Both the position numbers and the translations under genes were made by a program. Of a stretch of DNA of 45,208 nt, positions 32,263 through 40,210 are shown piece after piece. The notes below the pieces were generated by a model. That model was given only the letters and a program-made list of their open reading frames with translations. It was not told where the DNA came from and made no database searches. Source of the stretch: an uncultured Clostridia bacterium (GTDB taxonomy: Bacteria > Bacillota > Clostridia > Christensenellales > Aristaeellaceae); contig CAKTUU010000016.1 of assembly GCA_934621505.1 (NCBI GenBank), forward strand, positions 1 to 45,208, written 5' to 3'. The number at the start of each line of letters is the position of its first letter. Within the stretch, counting starts at the first letter, position 1.

Positions 32263-32967
32263 ATGGAACAGACGGAATTGTTGTGGTTGTATCAGCAGGC
32301 CGATATGGCCGCGGACGCGTTTGAAAACGAAATCAAGCGCGACCCCGCCCGCATCGCCCTCAAGAAAAACCGCGAGTTTTTGGTAGAGCAGCAAAACGCC
32401 GTAAAGAAAATGGAGCAGGATGTGGCGGAAATGGCCGACCGGGTAGAGGTCATCAAGCTGGCTATTTCCCGCATTGAGGAGCAGCTGTCCGCCCTGCAAC
32501 AGCGCATGGAGTCCACCCCGCCCACCGATTTGACCCAGGCCCAGGAAATGAGCCGCGACGCGCAAAAGCTGCTGGGCGATTTGGGCGATTACGAGCAGGA
32601 AATGAAGCGTATTCAAAAGGACGCCGCCGACCGTGAGCACAAGGAAAAGGATATCCGCTTGAAATTTGCCAAGGTAAAGGCGGAATACGACAAGCAGAAG
32701 GTGGATTACGACGTAGCCTATAAGGAGCAGATGAAGCAGCTGGAGGTCAAGCGTGCCGCAGCAGCCGAACGCGCCAAGGACTTGGAGCCCGCTTTGCTGG
32801 AAAAATACAACGTAATCAAAAAGCACTGTATTCCGCCGGTGGCCAAGCTGTACGGCGACCAGTGCGGCGGCTGCAATATGAGCCTGCCCCAGGTAACGCT
32901 ACGTAAGTTTAAAGGCGACGCAAAGTATATTGAATGTGAAAACTGCGGACGGTTGATCATTCAGTAA
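32263..32967 (+). CDS. Coiled-coil protein with C4-type zinc ribbon
   Basis: A 234-residue protein. Residues 10-175 form a long alpha-helical hairpin rich in Glu, Lys and Gln (coiled coil); residues 190-234 hold the zinc ribbon CGGCNMSLP ... CENCGRLI. It matches the C4-type zinc ribbon family (CdsZ-like) found behind nif3-like genes. The precise function is unknown; nucleic acid or RNA polymerase contact has been proposed for relatives. A perfect AAGGAGGT lies six bases before the ATG at 32263. Last gene of the dnaG-rpoD run, followed by a terminator. Confidence 0.9.
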   Translation: MEQTELLWLYQQADMAADAFENEIKRDPARIALKKNREFLVEQQNAVKKMEQDVAEMADRVEVIKLAISRIEEQLSALQQRMESTPPTDLTQAQEMSRDAQKLLGDLGDYEQEMKRIQKDAADREHKEKDIRLKFAKVKAEYDKQKVDYDVAYKEQMKQLEVKRAAAAERAKDLEPALLEKYNVIKKHCIPPVAKLYGDQCGGCNMSLPQVTLRKFKGDAKYIECENCGRLIIQ

Positions 32968-32974
32968 TAGCTGG

Positions 32975-33010
32975 GCTGCCGTGTTTCTGCGGCAGCTTTC
33001 TATATTTTTA
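32975..33010 (+). terminator. Terminator of the dnaG-rpoD operon
   Basis: GCTGCCG and CGGCAGC pair perfectly around an 8-base loop, followed by TTTCTATATTTTT. Confidence 0.7.
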
Positions 33011-33029
33011 CAAAGGGGGCGTTTGAACC

Positions 33030-34355
33030 ATGGATATGATTTCTGTCATCGAAAAAAAGAAGCTGGGTAGGGAATTGACTCAGGAGGAAATCGAATACTT
33101 TGTTCAGGGCGCGGCAACCGGCAGCGTGCCGGATTATCAGCTGGCGGCCATGCTGATGGCCATTCGCCTGAACGGCATGACCCGGCAGGAAACCATGCGG
33201 CTGACCCTGGCGATGACCGCCTCCGGCGATGTGTGCGATTTAAGCGGTCTGAAGGGCATTCCGGTGGACAAGCATTCCACCGGCGGCGTGGGCGATACCA
33301 CCACGTTAATTTTGGCCCCCCTGGTAGCCGCCTGCGGCGTGCCCGTAGCCAAAATGAGCGGCCGCGGTTTGGGCCACACCGGCGGAACCCTGGACAAGCT
33401 GGAAAGCATTCCGGGCATGAGCGTAAATATCAGCGAAGAAGCCTTTTTGCAGCAAGTAAAGGATATTGGGCTGGCAGTCATCGGCCAGTCCAAAAATCTG
33501 GCTCCCGCGGATAAAACCCTGTACGCCCTGCGGGACGTAACCTCCACGGTGGACAGCCTGCCGCTGATCGCCTCCAGCATCGTATCCAAAAAGCTGGCCA
33601 GCGGCGCGCAGGGCATTGTGCTGGACGTCAAAACCGGCGCGGGCGCGCTGATGCAGACGTTGGACGACAGCATTGAACTGGCCCAGGCCATGGTGCGCAT
33701 CGGCTGCGACGCGGGCCGCCGCATGGTAGCGCTGGTAACCGATATGGGCGAGCCCCTGGGCAGCCATATCGGCAACGCGCTGGAAGTAAAGGAAGCTATC
33801 GACGTGCTGGCCGGCCGTACCGCCGGTCCCCTGCTGGATGTGGCCATCGAGCTGGGCGCGCATATGCTGGTGCTGGCGGATGCCGCCGCGGATATGGCGG
33901 AAGGACGTACCAGGCTGCTGGACGCGCTTCACAGCGGCCGGGGACTGGAGAAGCTGCGGCAGATGATTGTGGCTCAGGGAGGCGACCCCGCCTGCTGCGA
34001 TGATGTAACCAGGCTGCCTCAGGCCAGAATTGTGCGTGATGTGCCCGCCTTGTCGGACGGCTACGTCCATCACATGGATACCATCGGCTTGGGAAACGCC
34101 GCCCAGTCCATGGGAGCGGGCCGCAAGACCAAGGCGGATATCATCGACCCCAGCGTGGGCTTTGTGCTGCACAAGCGTATCGGCCAACCGGTCAAGGCGG
34201 GCGAGGCCATCGCCACCATCTACGCCAAGGACGAAACAACCGCTGCACAGGCCACGAAGGACATTCAGCGCTGCGTGGTCATTGGCAGCCATCCCGTTCC
34301 CCCCTGCAAGCTGATTCATGCCTATGTGACGGACGAATCGGTACAGCGTTTTTGA
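33030..34355 (+). CDS. pdp: Pyrimidine-nucleoside phosphorylase
   Basis: A 441-residue phosphorylase that splits thymidine, deoxyuridine or uridine with phosphate to base and (deoxy)ribose-1-phosphate. The phosphate/substrate loop is DKHSTGGVGDTTTLILAPLV near 81-100, then MSGRGLGHTGGTLDKLESIP near 110-129, SKNLAPADKTLYALRDVT and SKKLASGAQGIVLDVKTGAG. The C-terminal PYNP domain (about 345-435) is complete. GGGGGC is found about ten bases before the ATG. It stands between two terminators/promoters, probably monocistronic. The length equals that of Pdp (about 433) rather than the shorter plant types. Confidence 0.93.
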   Translation: MDMISVIEKKKLGRELTQEEIEYFVQGAATGSVPDYQLAAMLMAIRLNGMTRQETMRLTLAMTASGDVCDLSGLKGIPVDKHSTGGVGDTTTLILAPLVAACGVPVAKMSGRGLGHTGGTLDKLESIPGMSVNISEEAFLQQVKDIGLAVIGQSKNLAPADKTLYALRDVTSTVDSLPLIASSIVSKKLASGAQGIVLDVKTGAGALMQTLDDSIELAQAMVRIGCDAGRRMVALVTDMGEPLGSHIGNALEVKEAIDVLAGRTAGPLLDVAIELGAHMLVLADAAADMAEGRTRLLDALHSGRGLEKLRQMIVAQGGDPACCDDVTRLPQARIVRDVPALSDGYVHHMDTIGLGNAAQSMGAGRKTKADIIDPSVGFVLHKRIGQPVKAGEAIATIYAKDETTAAQATKDIQRCVVIGSHPVPPCKLIHAYVTDESVQRF

Positions 34356-34394
34356 AAAAATGGGCAAAAACCGCCTGAAATGGGATTTTTCCTC

Positions 34395-34423
34395 TTGACA
34401 GACGGACAGGCTTTTAGTAAAAT
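34395..34423 (+). promoter_or_regulatory. Promoter of rplM-rpsI
   Basis: Consensus TTGACA (34395-34400), 17-base spacer, TAAAAT (34418-34423), about 117 bases upstream of the rplM start. Confidence 0.85.
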
Positions 34424-34429
34424 TATCGT

Positions 34430-34539
34430 TGGCATCAATAGACTCCGCTAGCCCCGGAATGCTATTGTAACCCGTGCGCGTTTGCTGACCATCAGACGCC
34501 ACATGCAACAAGAGAACCCCTTTGAAGGAGGACACTAAC
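34430..34539 (+). promoter_or_regulatory. 5' leader of rplM, likely L13 autoregulatory leader
   Basis: About 110 untranslated bases between promoter and TTG start. A hairpin AATAG..TCCG / CGGA..CTATT (34437-34466) is followed by a second structured stretch. L13-binding leaders are known upstream of rplM in Firmicutes; position and size fit, but I cannot confirm the consensus by eye. Confidence 0.5.
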
Positions 34540-34971
34540 TTGAATACGTACATGGCGAAGGCCTCTGACGTGCAGCGCAAATGGTACGTCGTGGACGCCG
34601 AGGGCGTGGTTCTGGGTCGCCTGGCCAGCCAGGTCGCCAGCATTCTGCGCGGCAAAAACAAGCCCACTTATACTCCCCATGTTGATACCGGCGATTACGT
34701 GATCGTAATCAATGCCGATAAGGTTGTGCTGACCGGCAAAAAGCTGGATCAGAAGATCTATTATAAGCACAGCGGCTATGCCGGCGGCCTGAAGGAAACC
34801 CCCTATCGCCGTCTGCTGAACGAAAAGCCCGAGTTTGTGATTGAGCACGCCGTTGCAGGCATGCTGCCCAAGGGACCTCTGGGCCGTAAAATGGCGAAGA
34901 AGCTGAAGGTGTATGCCGGTAGCGAGCATGACCATGCCGCCCAGCAGCCCGAAGCTCTGGTTATCAAATAA
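34540..34971 (+). CDS. rplM: 50S ribosomal protein L13
   Basis: A 143-residue L13. Diagnostic segments: NTYMAKASDVQRKWYVVDAE at the start, LGRLASQVASILRGK, GDYVIVINADKVVLTGKK, and MLPKGPLGRKMAKKLKVYAG near 108-127. The TTG at 34540 is chosen because AAGGAGG lies eight bases upstream and the sequence then begins L(M)-NTYMAK as in other L13s; a TTG at 34522 precedes the ribosome binding site. Transcribed with rpsI from the promoter at 34395. Confidence 0.96.
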   Translation: MNTYMAKASDVQRKWYVVDAEGVVLGRLASQVASILRGKNKPTYTPHVDTGDYVIVINADKVVLTGKKLDQKIYYKHSGYAGGLKETPYRRLLNEKPEFVIEHAVAGMLPKGPLGRKMAKKLKVYAGSEHDHAAQQPEALVIK

Positions 34972-34994
34972 GGACACGGAAGGAGCAATATCAA

Positions 34995-35387
34995 ATGGCG
35001 AAAGTTGAGTATAATGCCGTAGGACGTCGTAAGACGGCTATCGCCCGTGTCCGTTTGGTGGCCGGCGACGGTAAGATTTTGGTGAACAAGCGCAATCTGG
35101 ACGAATATTTTGGTCTGGAAACGCTGAAGATGACCGTGCGTCAACCCCTGGAACTGACCAAGGCTGGCGGTGACATGGACATCCTGGTAAATGTGTGCGG
35201 CGGCGGCCTGAGCGGTCAGGCTGGCGCGATTCGTCACGGCATCAGCCGTGCCCTGATCAAGGCCAATCCCGAGCTGCGGGACAGCCTGAAGAAGGCTGGC
35301 TTCCTGACCCGTGATCCTCGTATGAAGGAACGCAAGAAGTACGGTCTGAAGGCCGCCCGTCGTGCTCCCCAGTTCAGCAAGCGCTGA
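34995..35387 (+). CDS. rpsI: 30S ribosomal protein S9
   Basis: A 130-residue S9. Segments AVGRRKTAIARVRL, GQAGAIRHGISRALI and the C-terminal tail KKYGLKAARRAPQFSKR, whose final Lys-Arg contacts P-site tRNA, are all intact. GAAGGAG precedes the ATG, 23 bases after rplM. A strong terminator follows. Confidence 0.96.
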   Translation: MAKVEYNAVGRRKTAIARVRLVAGDGKILVNKRNLDEYFGLETLKMTVRQPLELTKAGGDMDILVNVCGGGLSGQAGAIRHGISRALIKANPELRDSLKKAGFLTRDPRMKERKKYGLKAARRAPQFSKR

Positions 35388-35417
35388 TTGGTCGCAATTT
35401 CACAACCAAAAAGATTC

Positions 35418-35453
35418 AAAGTTCTGGAAAAGCAAATTTTCCAGAACTTTTTT
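35418..35453 (+). terminator. Strong rho-independent terminator of rplM-rpsI
   Basis: A perfect 14-bp stem, AAAGTTCTGGAAAA with TTTTCCAGAACTTT, loop GCAAA, ending in six T. It marks the end of the core region before the accessory block. Confidence 0.93.
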
Positions 35454-35513
35454 CTATCCGTTTCGACTGAGTGGACAACGGACAAACTGACTCATCATTT
35501 TGCTTCAAACAGA

Positions 35514-35571
35514 TTGACAAGTCTTGTTGATTGATATATAATCTAAATTATATATAATTTAGATTATATAT
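35514..35571 (+). promoter_or_regulatory. tetR promoter with perfect 38-bp palindromic operator
   Basis: TTGACA (35514-35519), 17-base spacer and TATAAT (35537-35542) form a consensus promoter. Positions 35534-35571 are a perfect 38-bp palindrome with centre at 35552/35553; the left half is ATATATAATCTAAATTATA. It covers the -10 and the expected transcription start and ends just before GGAGG. This is the geometry of a TetR-family self-repression operator, here unusually long and almost pure A/T. Confidence 0.85.
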
Positions 35572-35582
35572 GGAGGTTCCAC

Positions 35583-36149
35583 ATGCCGGCGAAGGTAAAA
35601 GTCACAAAAGAAATGATTCTGAACGCTGCCTTTGCAATCGCCCGCGAAACAGGGGCGGAAAGCATCAATGCAAGGACTGTGTCGGAAAGGCTGAATTGCT
35701 CCACCCAGCCCGTCATGTATCATTTCGCGACGATCGACGAATTAAAACGGACGGTTTATGCAAAAGCAGACCTTTATCATTCGGAATATTTGATGAATAG
35801 AAAAAAAGGGGACGCCGCGCTTGGGATTGGAATGAATTATATCCGCTTTGCAATTGAGGAGCCGCATTTGTTTCGTTTTCTTTTTCAATCGGATTATTTC
35901 AGCGGAAGTACCCTGCTTGAACTGATAGAGGCTGATGAGCTTACCCCTGTTCTCTCGGCTATGCAGGGAGCCTTGGAAATGAATTTGGAACAGACCAAAA
36001 GGGTTTTCCTGACGATTTTCCTGTTTGCTCACGGGTATGCAAGCATCATCGCTAACAATTCCCTGAAATACGATGAGACGCTTATCCATTCCCAGTTGGC
36101 GCAGGCCTATAGAGGCGCAATACTGGCAGCGCGGGAGGAAATGACCTAA
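35583..36149 (+). CDS. TetR/AcrR-family transcriptional regulator
   Basis: A 188-residue repressor. The N-terminal HTH (about 8-55) reads TKEMILNAAFAIARETGAES, then ARTVSERLNCSTQPVMYHFA; the C-terminal ligand-binding domain is helical (about 70-185). GGAGG lies six bases before the ATG at 35583. It has the 38-bp palindrome at 35534-35571 over its own promoter, so self-repression is likely, relieved by an unknown ligand. No second copy of the palindrome was noticed near neighbouring genes, so any other target must lie elsewhere or be the read-through transcript. Codon use and spacers are more A/T-rich than in the preceding core genes. Confidence 0.88.
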   Translation: MPAKVKVTKEMILNAAFAIARETGAESINARTVSERLNCSTQPVMYHFATIDELKRTVYAKADLYHSEYLMNRKKGDAALGIGMNYIRFAIEEPHLFRFLFQSDYFSGSTLLELIEADELTPVLSAMQGALEMNLEQTKRVFLTIFLFAHGYASIIANNSLKYDETLIHSQLAQAYRGAILAAREEMT

Positions 36150-36242
36150 ACGTTTTGGAAAAACGGCTGACCTTTTCTGGTATAAATCATGGATATGCTT
36201 TATCAGGTTTGCCAATTACACGCCTCATCTGTTCTCCCTCTA

Positions 36243-36270
36243 TTGACATTCTCAAAAATAAAAATATAAT
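36243..36270 (+). promoter_or_regulatory. Promoter of the second HTH regulator
   Basis: TTGACA (36243-36248), 16-base spacer, TATAAT (36265-36270). Both hexamers are consensus; no palindrome like that at tetR is present. Confidence 0.8.
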
Positions 36271-36306
36271 GATTTAGGAAAATAATACAAGGAGTGATTG
36301 TAAAAG

Positions 36307-36807
36307 TTGGAAATCGCAGAGGTGGTTATGAACCCTGTTCGCCAAAGAATTTTCCAGTATTTTTTGCTCCACGAAACAGGAACGGCGAAAGAACTCAAAA
36401 AAGCATTGCCGGACGTTCCAAGCGCAAGCATGTACCGTCATATCAAAATTCTTGCAGATCACTCTATCCTTATGGTTGTGGGCGAAAATCGAATCCGCGG
36501 CACGGTAGAAAGCGTTTATCGATTAAACAGGAGCGCTTTAGCAACGGAGGATGAAAGCGGAAACGCCGTGCAGATGTCGCTGCTTAGCATTTGCACATCG
36601 TTTGCAAGATACTTTGCCAGCGGCCATGCGGACCCGAAAAAGGATATGCTGCTGCTTACGAACTGCACATTGTTGTTGACGGACGAAGAATTTCTGCGTT
36701 TTCTTTCCGAGATCAATGAAATTGCGCTCAAGTATATGAAAGCAGAGTCGGCTGAAAACGGCAAAACACGGCGGATTACGCTTATCTCTGCCCCAGCAAA
36801 CGAGTAG
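36307..36807 (+). CDS. Winged-helix (ArsR-like) transcriptional regulator
   Basis: A 166-residue regulator. The N-terminal winged helix (about 1-75) reads MNPVRQRIFQYFLLHETGTA, AKELKKALPDVPSASMYRHI, KILADHSIL and ends with a wing containing RIRGTVESVYRL. The C-terminal half is helical and could dimerise or bind ligand. The start is TTG 36307, twelve bases after AAGGAG; ATG at 36328 (MNPVRQR) with AGAGG five bases upstream is a reasonable alternative. The gene sits ten bases upstream of the KTR zinc-ribbon gene and probably shares its transcript. No metal-binding cysteine cluster is seen, so it is not a classic metal sensor. Confidence 0.8.
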   Translation: MEIAEVVMNPVRQRIFQYFLLHETGTAKELKKALPDVPSASMYRHIKILADHSILMVVGENRIRGTVESVYRLNRSALATEDESGNAVQMSLLSICTSFARYFASGHADPKKDMLLLTNCTLLLTDEEFLRFLSEINEIALKYMKAESAENGKTRRITLISAPANE

Positions 36808-36817
36808 GTGATATAAA

Positions 36818-37006
36818 GTGCCTGAAACCTTGAAAACGAAAATGGACTGGCTTCGCTGCCCCAAATGCGGCGGCAAAACACGAACTCAAGTACGCCCCCA
36901 TACCGTGCTGGAGAACTTTCCGCTATTCTGTCCGAAGTGCAAATACACCTGTGTCATCCATTTCAAGGATGGCAAAACAGAAGAAATCAAAGTGCCAGAC
37001 GCTTAG
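36818..37006 (+). CDS. Cysteine-rich KTR family zinc-ribbon protein
   Basis: A 62-residue protein with DWLRCPKCGGKTRTQVRPHT, then LENFPLFCPKCKYTCVIHFK. Two CPxC pairs form a zinc ribbon, and the Lys-Thr-Arg that names the family follows the first. Known members are carried on conjugative transposons and near resistance or regulatory cargo. GTG start at 36818 with AGGTGA six bases upstream. It directly follows the winged-helix regulator. Its presence supports past delivery of this block by a conjugative element. Function unknown. Confidence 0.88.
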   Translation: MPETLKTKMDWLRCPKCGGKTRTQVRPHTVLENFPLFCPKCKYTCVIHFKDGKTEEIKVPDA

Positions 37007-37083
37007 ACGCAGTGCAAAACCTGATGGTACGGGCTTGCTCTGCGTCTTTTTGTAAAAATCCGATTTGGAAAGAGGAAAAGCAA

Positions 37084-37995
37084 ATGAACGCAAACAGGGA
37101 AAATGATATTTTGGAAACCACATTGTCCATCGCCGAGAAGGAGTATTCGGAAGCCTATCAGTTTTTGCGGGACGCTTATAAAGAAAACCCGCAGAATTAC
37201 GGGCCGCAGACCCTATACTTCCTTACCTGCCTGGCCGGTGGAGCCAATAAGCCCAAGGAGGCTTTGGAATGGCTCAGGAAGGCGATCCATGATAACAAAT
37301 GGTGGTACCGCCCGGAAGTATTGGAGGACGACGATCTTGCGGCGCTGAAAAACGATGCGGCGTTTCTTTGCCTGAAGGCCATTTCGGATGATCGCTATAC
37401 GAAGGCCGTTTCCAAGTCAAAGACGTTGTTTTCATGGAAGCGGAAAGAGGCTGAAAACCTGTTCCTGGCCGTTCATGGCAACACGCAGAATGGCCAGACC
37501 GCGCGAGCGGATTGGGAACCCATCGTCGGCAGAAACGGTGAGTGGCAGATTGAAACCATCCAAAGCGCCGAGCCGGACGGATATGGGACCTATCGGTGGA
37601 GCTTGACTTCCTATCTGCCGGTGGCGCGTTCCATGGAACAAATGCAGAATGAAGGCTACCACAAAATCGCCTGCGGCGGCTTTTCCGCCGGATGCGATAT
37701 GCTTTTGCGCGCGGTTGCATTCACGTCCGCGCGCTGCGATCTGTTGATCCTGCAAAGCCCCTGGATTCCGGTCCTGCAGGAAAATGCGGAAACGCTGGTT
37801 CGCGCCATTTCGCAAAAAAAGATCGCGCTTCGGATTTACTGCGGCGCTGAAGATGAAGATTGCCTTCCCATGGCAAGGCAGCTATATGCCAAGGCAAAAA
37901 AGGCTGATTTAAACGCAGCGTTTACCATTCAGGCAAACAGCCGGCACCAATTTCCCGCAGAGGGGTATCCATTAGAGCAGGAGGACAAACAATGA
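37084..37995 (+). CDS. TPR-containing alpha/beta hydrolase-like protein
   Basis: A 303-residue protein. Residues 1-95 hold helical repeats (AYQFLRDAYKENPQNYGPQT, KEALEWLRKAIHDN). Residues 115-295 form an alpha/beta hydrolase fold: the strand ENLFLAVHGN with oxyanion His-Gly, nucleophile Ser in CGGFSAGCDM (GxSxG), then IYCGAEDEDCLPMA (acid) and NSRHQFP (His). A complete Ser-Asp-His set is therefore present. The substrate is unknown; an esterase or peptidase of small molecules is likely. GAGGAAAAG precedes the ATG. It overlaps the GNAT-YoaP gene by four bases, so the two are co-translated. Confidence 0.75.
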   Translation: MNANRENDILETTLSIAEKEYSEAYQFLRDAYKENPQNYGPQTLYFLTCLAGGANKPKEALEWLRKAIHDNKWWYRPEVLEDDDLAALKNDAAFLCLKAISDDRYTKAVSKSKTLFSWKRKEAENLFLAVHGNTQNGQTARADWEPIVGRNGEWQIETIQSAEPDGYGTYRWSLTSYLPVARSMEQMQNEGYHKIACGGFSAGCDMLLRAVAFTSARCDLLILQSPWIPVLQENAETLVRAISQKKIALRIYCGAEDEDCLPMARQLYAKAKKADLNAAFTIQANSRHQFPAEGYPLEQEDKQ

Positions 37996-38738
37996 ATTAT
38001 CTTCATATTACAAAAGAAAATATCGACAAGGAACACATCTGCTGCGCCATGTCCGGCAAGCAGAGTCTGGCCAAAAAGGAATGGCTCAAGCATCGCTTTG
38101 ATGAGGGACTTGTTTTTTACCGCAGCGAGGAGCGGGGCAAGTGCTTTATCGAATACATCCCTGCAGAAAACGCATGGGCGCCCATTGAAGCGGACGGCTG
38201 GCTCTACATCAACTGTCTATGGGTCTCCGGCTCTATGAAAGGGCATGGTTATTCCAATGACCTTTTGAACGAGTGCGTCAGGGACGCCAAAGCGCAGCAA
38301 AAGAACGGCGTTTGCATCCTGTGCGCCGAGGGACGGAAGCGGGAATTTCTTGCCGATCCAAAGTTTTTGACATACAAGGGCTTTAAAACCGCAGACATAT
38401 CCGACTGCGGTATCAACCTGATGTATCTGCCCCTGGCGGCGAACGCTGAGCCGCCGAAATTCCGAGAATGCGCCAGGCATCCCAAGGTGGCCGAGGCCGG
38501 CTTTGTCCTTTATTACACCGACCAGTGTCCCTTCACCTGCTATTGGGTGCCGAGGGTGCAGGAGGCGGCGAAGGAACATGGCATTCCGTTCAAAGCCATC
38601 CACATCATCGACAAAGAATCCGCCCAGAACGTGCCCGCGCCGGTCACCACCTATGCCCTGTTCCGGGATGGCCGGTTTCTGACGCAGAGCATTCAGTCCG
38701 ATCGAAAATTTCTGGCGCTGGCCGGAATTCGGGACTGA
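37992..38738 (+). CDS. GNAT acetyltransferase with C-terminal YoaP domain
   Basis: A 248-residue protein. The N-terminal GNAT part (about 1-145) has YINCLWVSGSMKGHGYSNDL as the acetyl-CoA-binding loop. The C-terminal YoaP-like domain (about 160-245) reads LYYTDQCPFTCYWVPRVQEA, with a CPFTC thioredoxin-like turn, and ends VTTYALFRDGRFLTQSI. B. subtilis YoaP relatives have the same order. The start ATG overlaps the stop of the hydrolase gene by four bases, with GAGGA upstream. The acetyl acceptor is unknown. Confidence 0.85.
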   Translation: MNYLHITKENIDKEHICCAMSGKQSLAKKEWLKHRFDEGLVFYRSEERGKCFIEYIPAENAWAPIEADGWLYINCLWVSGSMKGHGYSNDLLNECVRDAKAQQKNGVCILCAEGRKREFLADPKFLTYKGFKTADISDCGINLMYLPLAANAEPPKFRECARHPKVAEAGFVLYYTDQCPFTCYWVPRVQEAAKEHGIPFKAIHIIDKESAQNVPAPVTTYALFRDGRFLTQSIQSDRKFLALAGIRD

Positions 38739-38781
38739 TCCGCCGTTTGACGGAAAGATGGAATGCATGGAGGAACACAGC

Positions 38782-39276
38782 ATGAAAAACAGCGCTCTGG
38801 CCGTCATCGACCTGCAAAATGATATCACGAAAAACTACAGGGAAATCATGGATAAAGTCAATGAGGCGATCGACTGGGCCATCCAGAAGGAGCTGTGGGT
38901 CGTTTACATTCAGCATAACAACCTGTCTGCGGGAACAAGAACCTTCAAGCCAGGCACACATGGCGCAGAGCTGGTACCGGAGCTGAAAGTCGCATCGGGC
39001 CATATCTTTACGAAGTCAAAAAGCAATGCGCTGGCCAGCGAAGCTTTTACCGCTTTCCTTCAGCAGCACGGCATTACCGAGCTTTATATTGCCGGCGCAG
39101 ACGCCACAACCTGCATCAAATCCACCTGCTTCAACATGGCGAAAAACGGCTATACCGTTCATGTGCTGTCGGACTGTATCACCAGCTATGATACAAAGAA
39201 GCTGCCTGACATGCTTAGCTATTATGCCAGCAAGGGCTGCTCTGTCATGACGCTGCGCGAGGTCATGCAGGCGTAA
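38782..39276 (+). CDS. Isochorismatase-family cysteine hydrolase
   Basis: A 164-residue hydrolase. The catalytic triad of the family is readable: Asp in LAVIDLQND (residue 10), Lys in IFTKSKSNAL, and Cys in AGADATTCIKST, followed by AKNGYTVHVLSDCITSYD. Such enzymes cut amides, ureido compounds or enol ethers; the substrate here is unknown (nicotinamidase metal ligands are not obvious). The ATG at 38782 has GGAGG eight bases upstream. It follows the YoaP gene by 43 bases on the same strand. Confidence 0.9.
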   Translation: MKNSALAVIDLQNDITKNYREIMDKVNEAIDWAIQKELWVVYIQHNNLSAGTRTFKPGTHGAELVPELKVASGHIFTKSKSNALASEAFTAFLQQHGITELYIAGADATTCIKSTCFNMAKNGYTVHVLSDCITSYDTKKLPDMLSYYASKGCSVMTLREVMQA

Positions 39277-39441
39277 ATGCAATCAGGCATTGAAAAAGAA
39301 AGAATGAACGTGACATGCCGCAGGGAATGCGCTTTGGCCTGCTGAGCGGCAGGAGCGTAACCGAGGCTTCCATTCAACTGTCGCATGGACGGAAAAGAGC
39401 CGCTGACCTTTAAAAGATTGGCCGTATTAGGAGGAAATGAT

Positions 39442-40188
39442 ATGAAAAAGCTATATGAGAAAAATGAGCTGACCTTTGCGCTCGTTTGGATTGCGGTTTA
39501 CTGCGTTCTGCAATCCCTGGCAAATCCGCTGAACAAAGTCCTGGGGATCGAATATGCTGCGAGCGCTGTTTTCTGCATTTTGCAGGCCATCGTGCTTTTC
39601 GCCTTTATCCGAAAAAACAACTTGCAAAAGCGGTATGGGCTTTGCAAATCCCCCGTCCCTGCCTGTCGATTTCTTTACTATGTGCCGCTTATTATCCTGG
39701 CGTCGGGGAACCTCTGGAACGGCGTCGCCCTCCATTATTCGCTGATGGAAACGGTCTGCCGTATCGTGTGCATGCTATTCGTCGGATTTTTGGAGGAAGT
39801 CATCTTCCGGGGCCTTCTGTTTGCGGCCATCGCAAGGGATCATCTCAAATCCGCCGTTATTATCTCAAGCGTGTCTTTTGGCGTTGGGCATATCATCAAT
39901 CTGTTCAACGGCAGCGGTATGAATCTGGTAAACAATCTGTGTCAGATTGGCTTTGCCATCGCCATAGGTTTCCTTCTGGTCACAATTTTTTACCGCGGCG
40001 GCAGCCTGCTCCCCTGCATTCTCGTCCACTCCGCCATCAACATTCTCAGCACGTTTGCAAACGACGCCGGTCTTTCCATGGAAACGCGCCTGCTCCATAT
40101 CGCGATTTTGATCGTCATTGCGGCGGCCTATACCCTGATTCTTACAAAAACGCTCCCGAAAGATCCGTGGACAAAAAGGGCCCTGTAA
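39442..40188 (+). CDS. CPBP-family intramembrane metalloprotease
   Basis: A 248-residue membrane protein with about seven helices. The CPBP/Abi motifs are present: EEVIFRG (EExxxR) near 115-122, FGVGHIIN near 145 and VHSAIN near 195. CPBP proteases (Rce1-type) are linked to bacteriocin self-immunity and peptide maturation. GGAGG lies seven bases before the ATG at 39442. The 165 bases before it show no gene. No bacteriocin precursor gene was found nearby. The start used excludes 19 in-frame codons that lack a ribosome binding site. Confidence 0.88.
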   Translation: MKKLYEKNELTFALVWIAVYCVLQSLANPLNKVLGIEYAASAVFCILQAIVLFAFIRKNNLQKRYGLCKSPVPACRFLYYVPLIILASGNLWNGVALHYSLMETVCRIVCMLFVGFLEEVIFRGLLFAAIARDHLKSAVIISSVSFGVGHIINLFNGSGMNLVNNLCQIGFAIAIGFLLVTIFYRGGSLLPCILVHSAINILSTFANDAGLSMETRLLHIAILIVIAAAYTLILTKTLPKDPWTKRAL

Positions 40189-40210
40189 ATTTATCGAGGA
40201 GAGAGCGGCT

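Noticed and set aside
36150..36180. Terminator behind tetR (CGTTTT-GGA-AAAACG)
   Set aside because: Six A/T-rich pairs and no T-run following.
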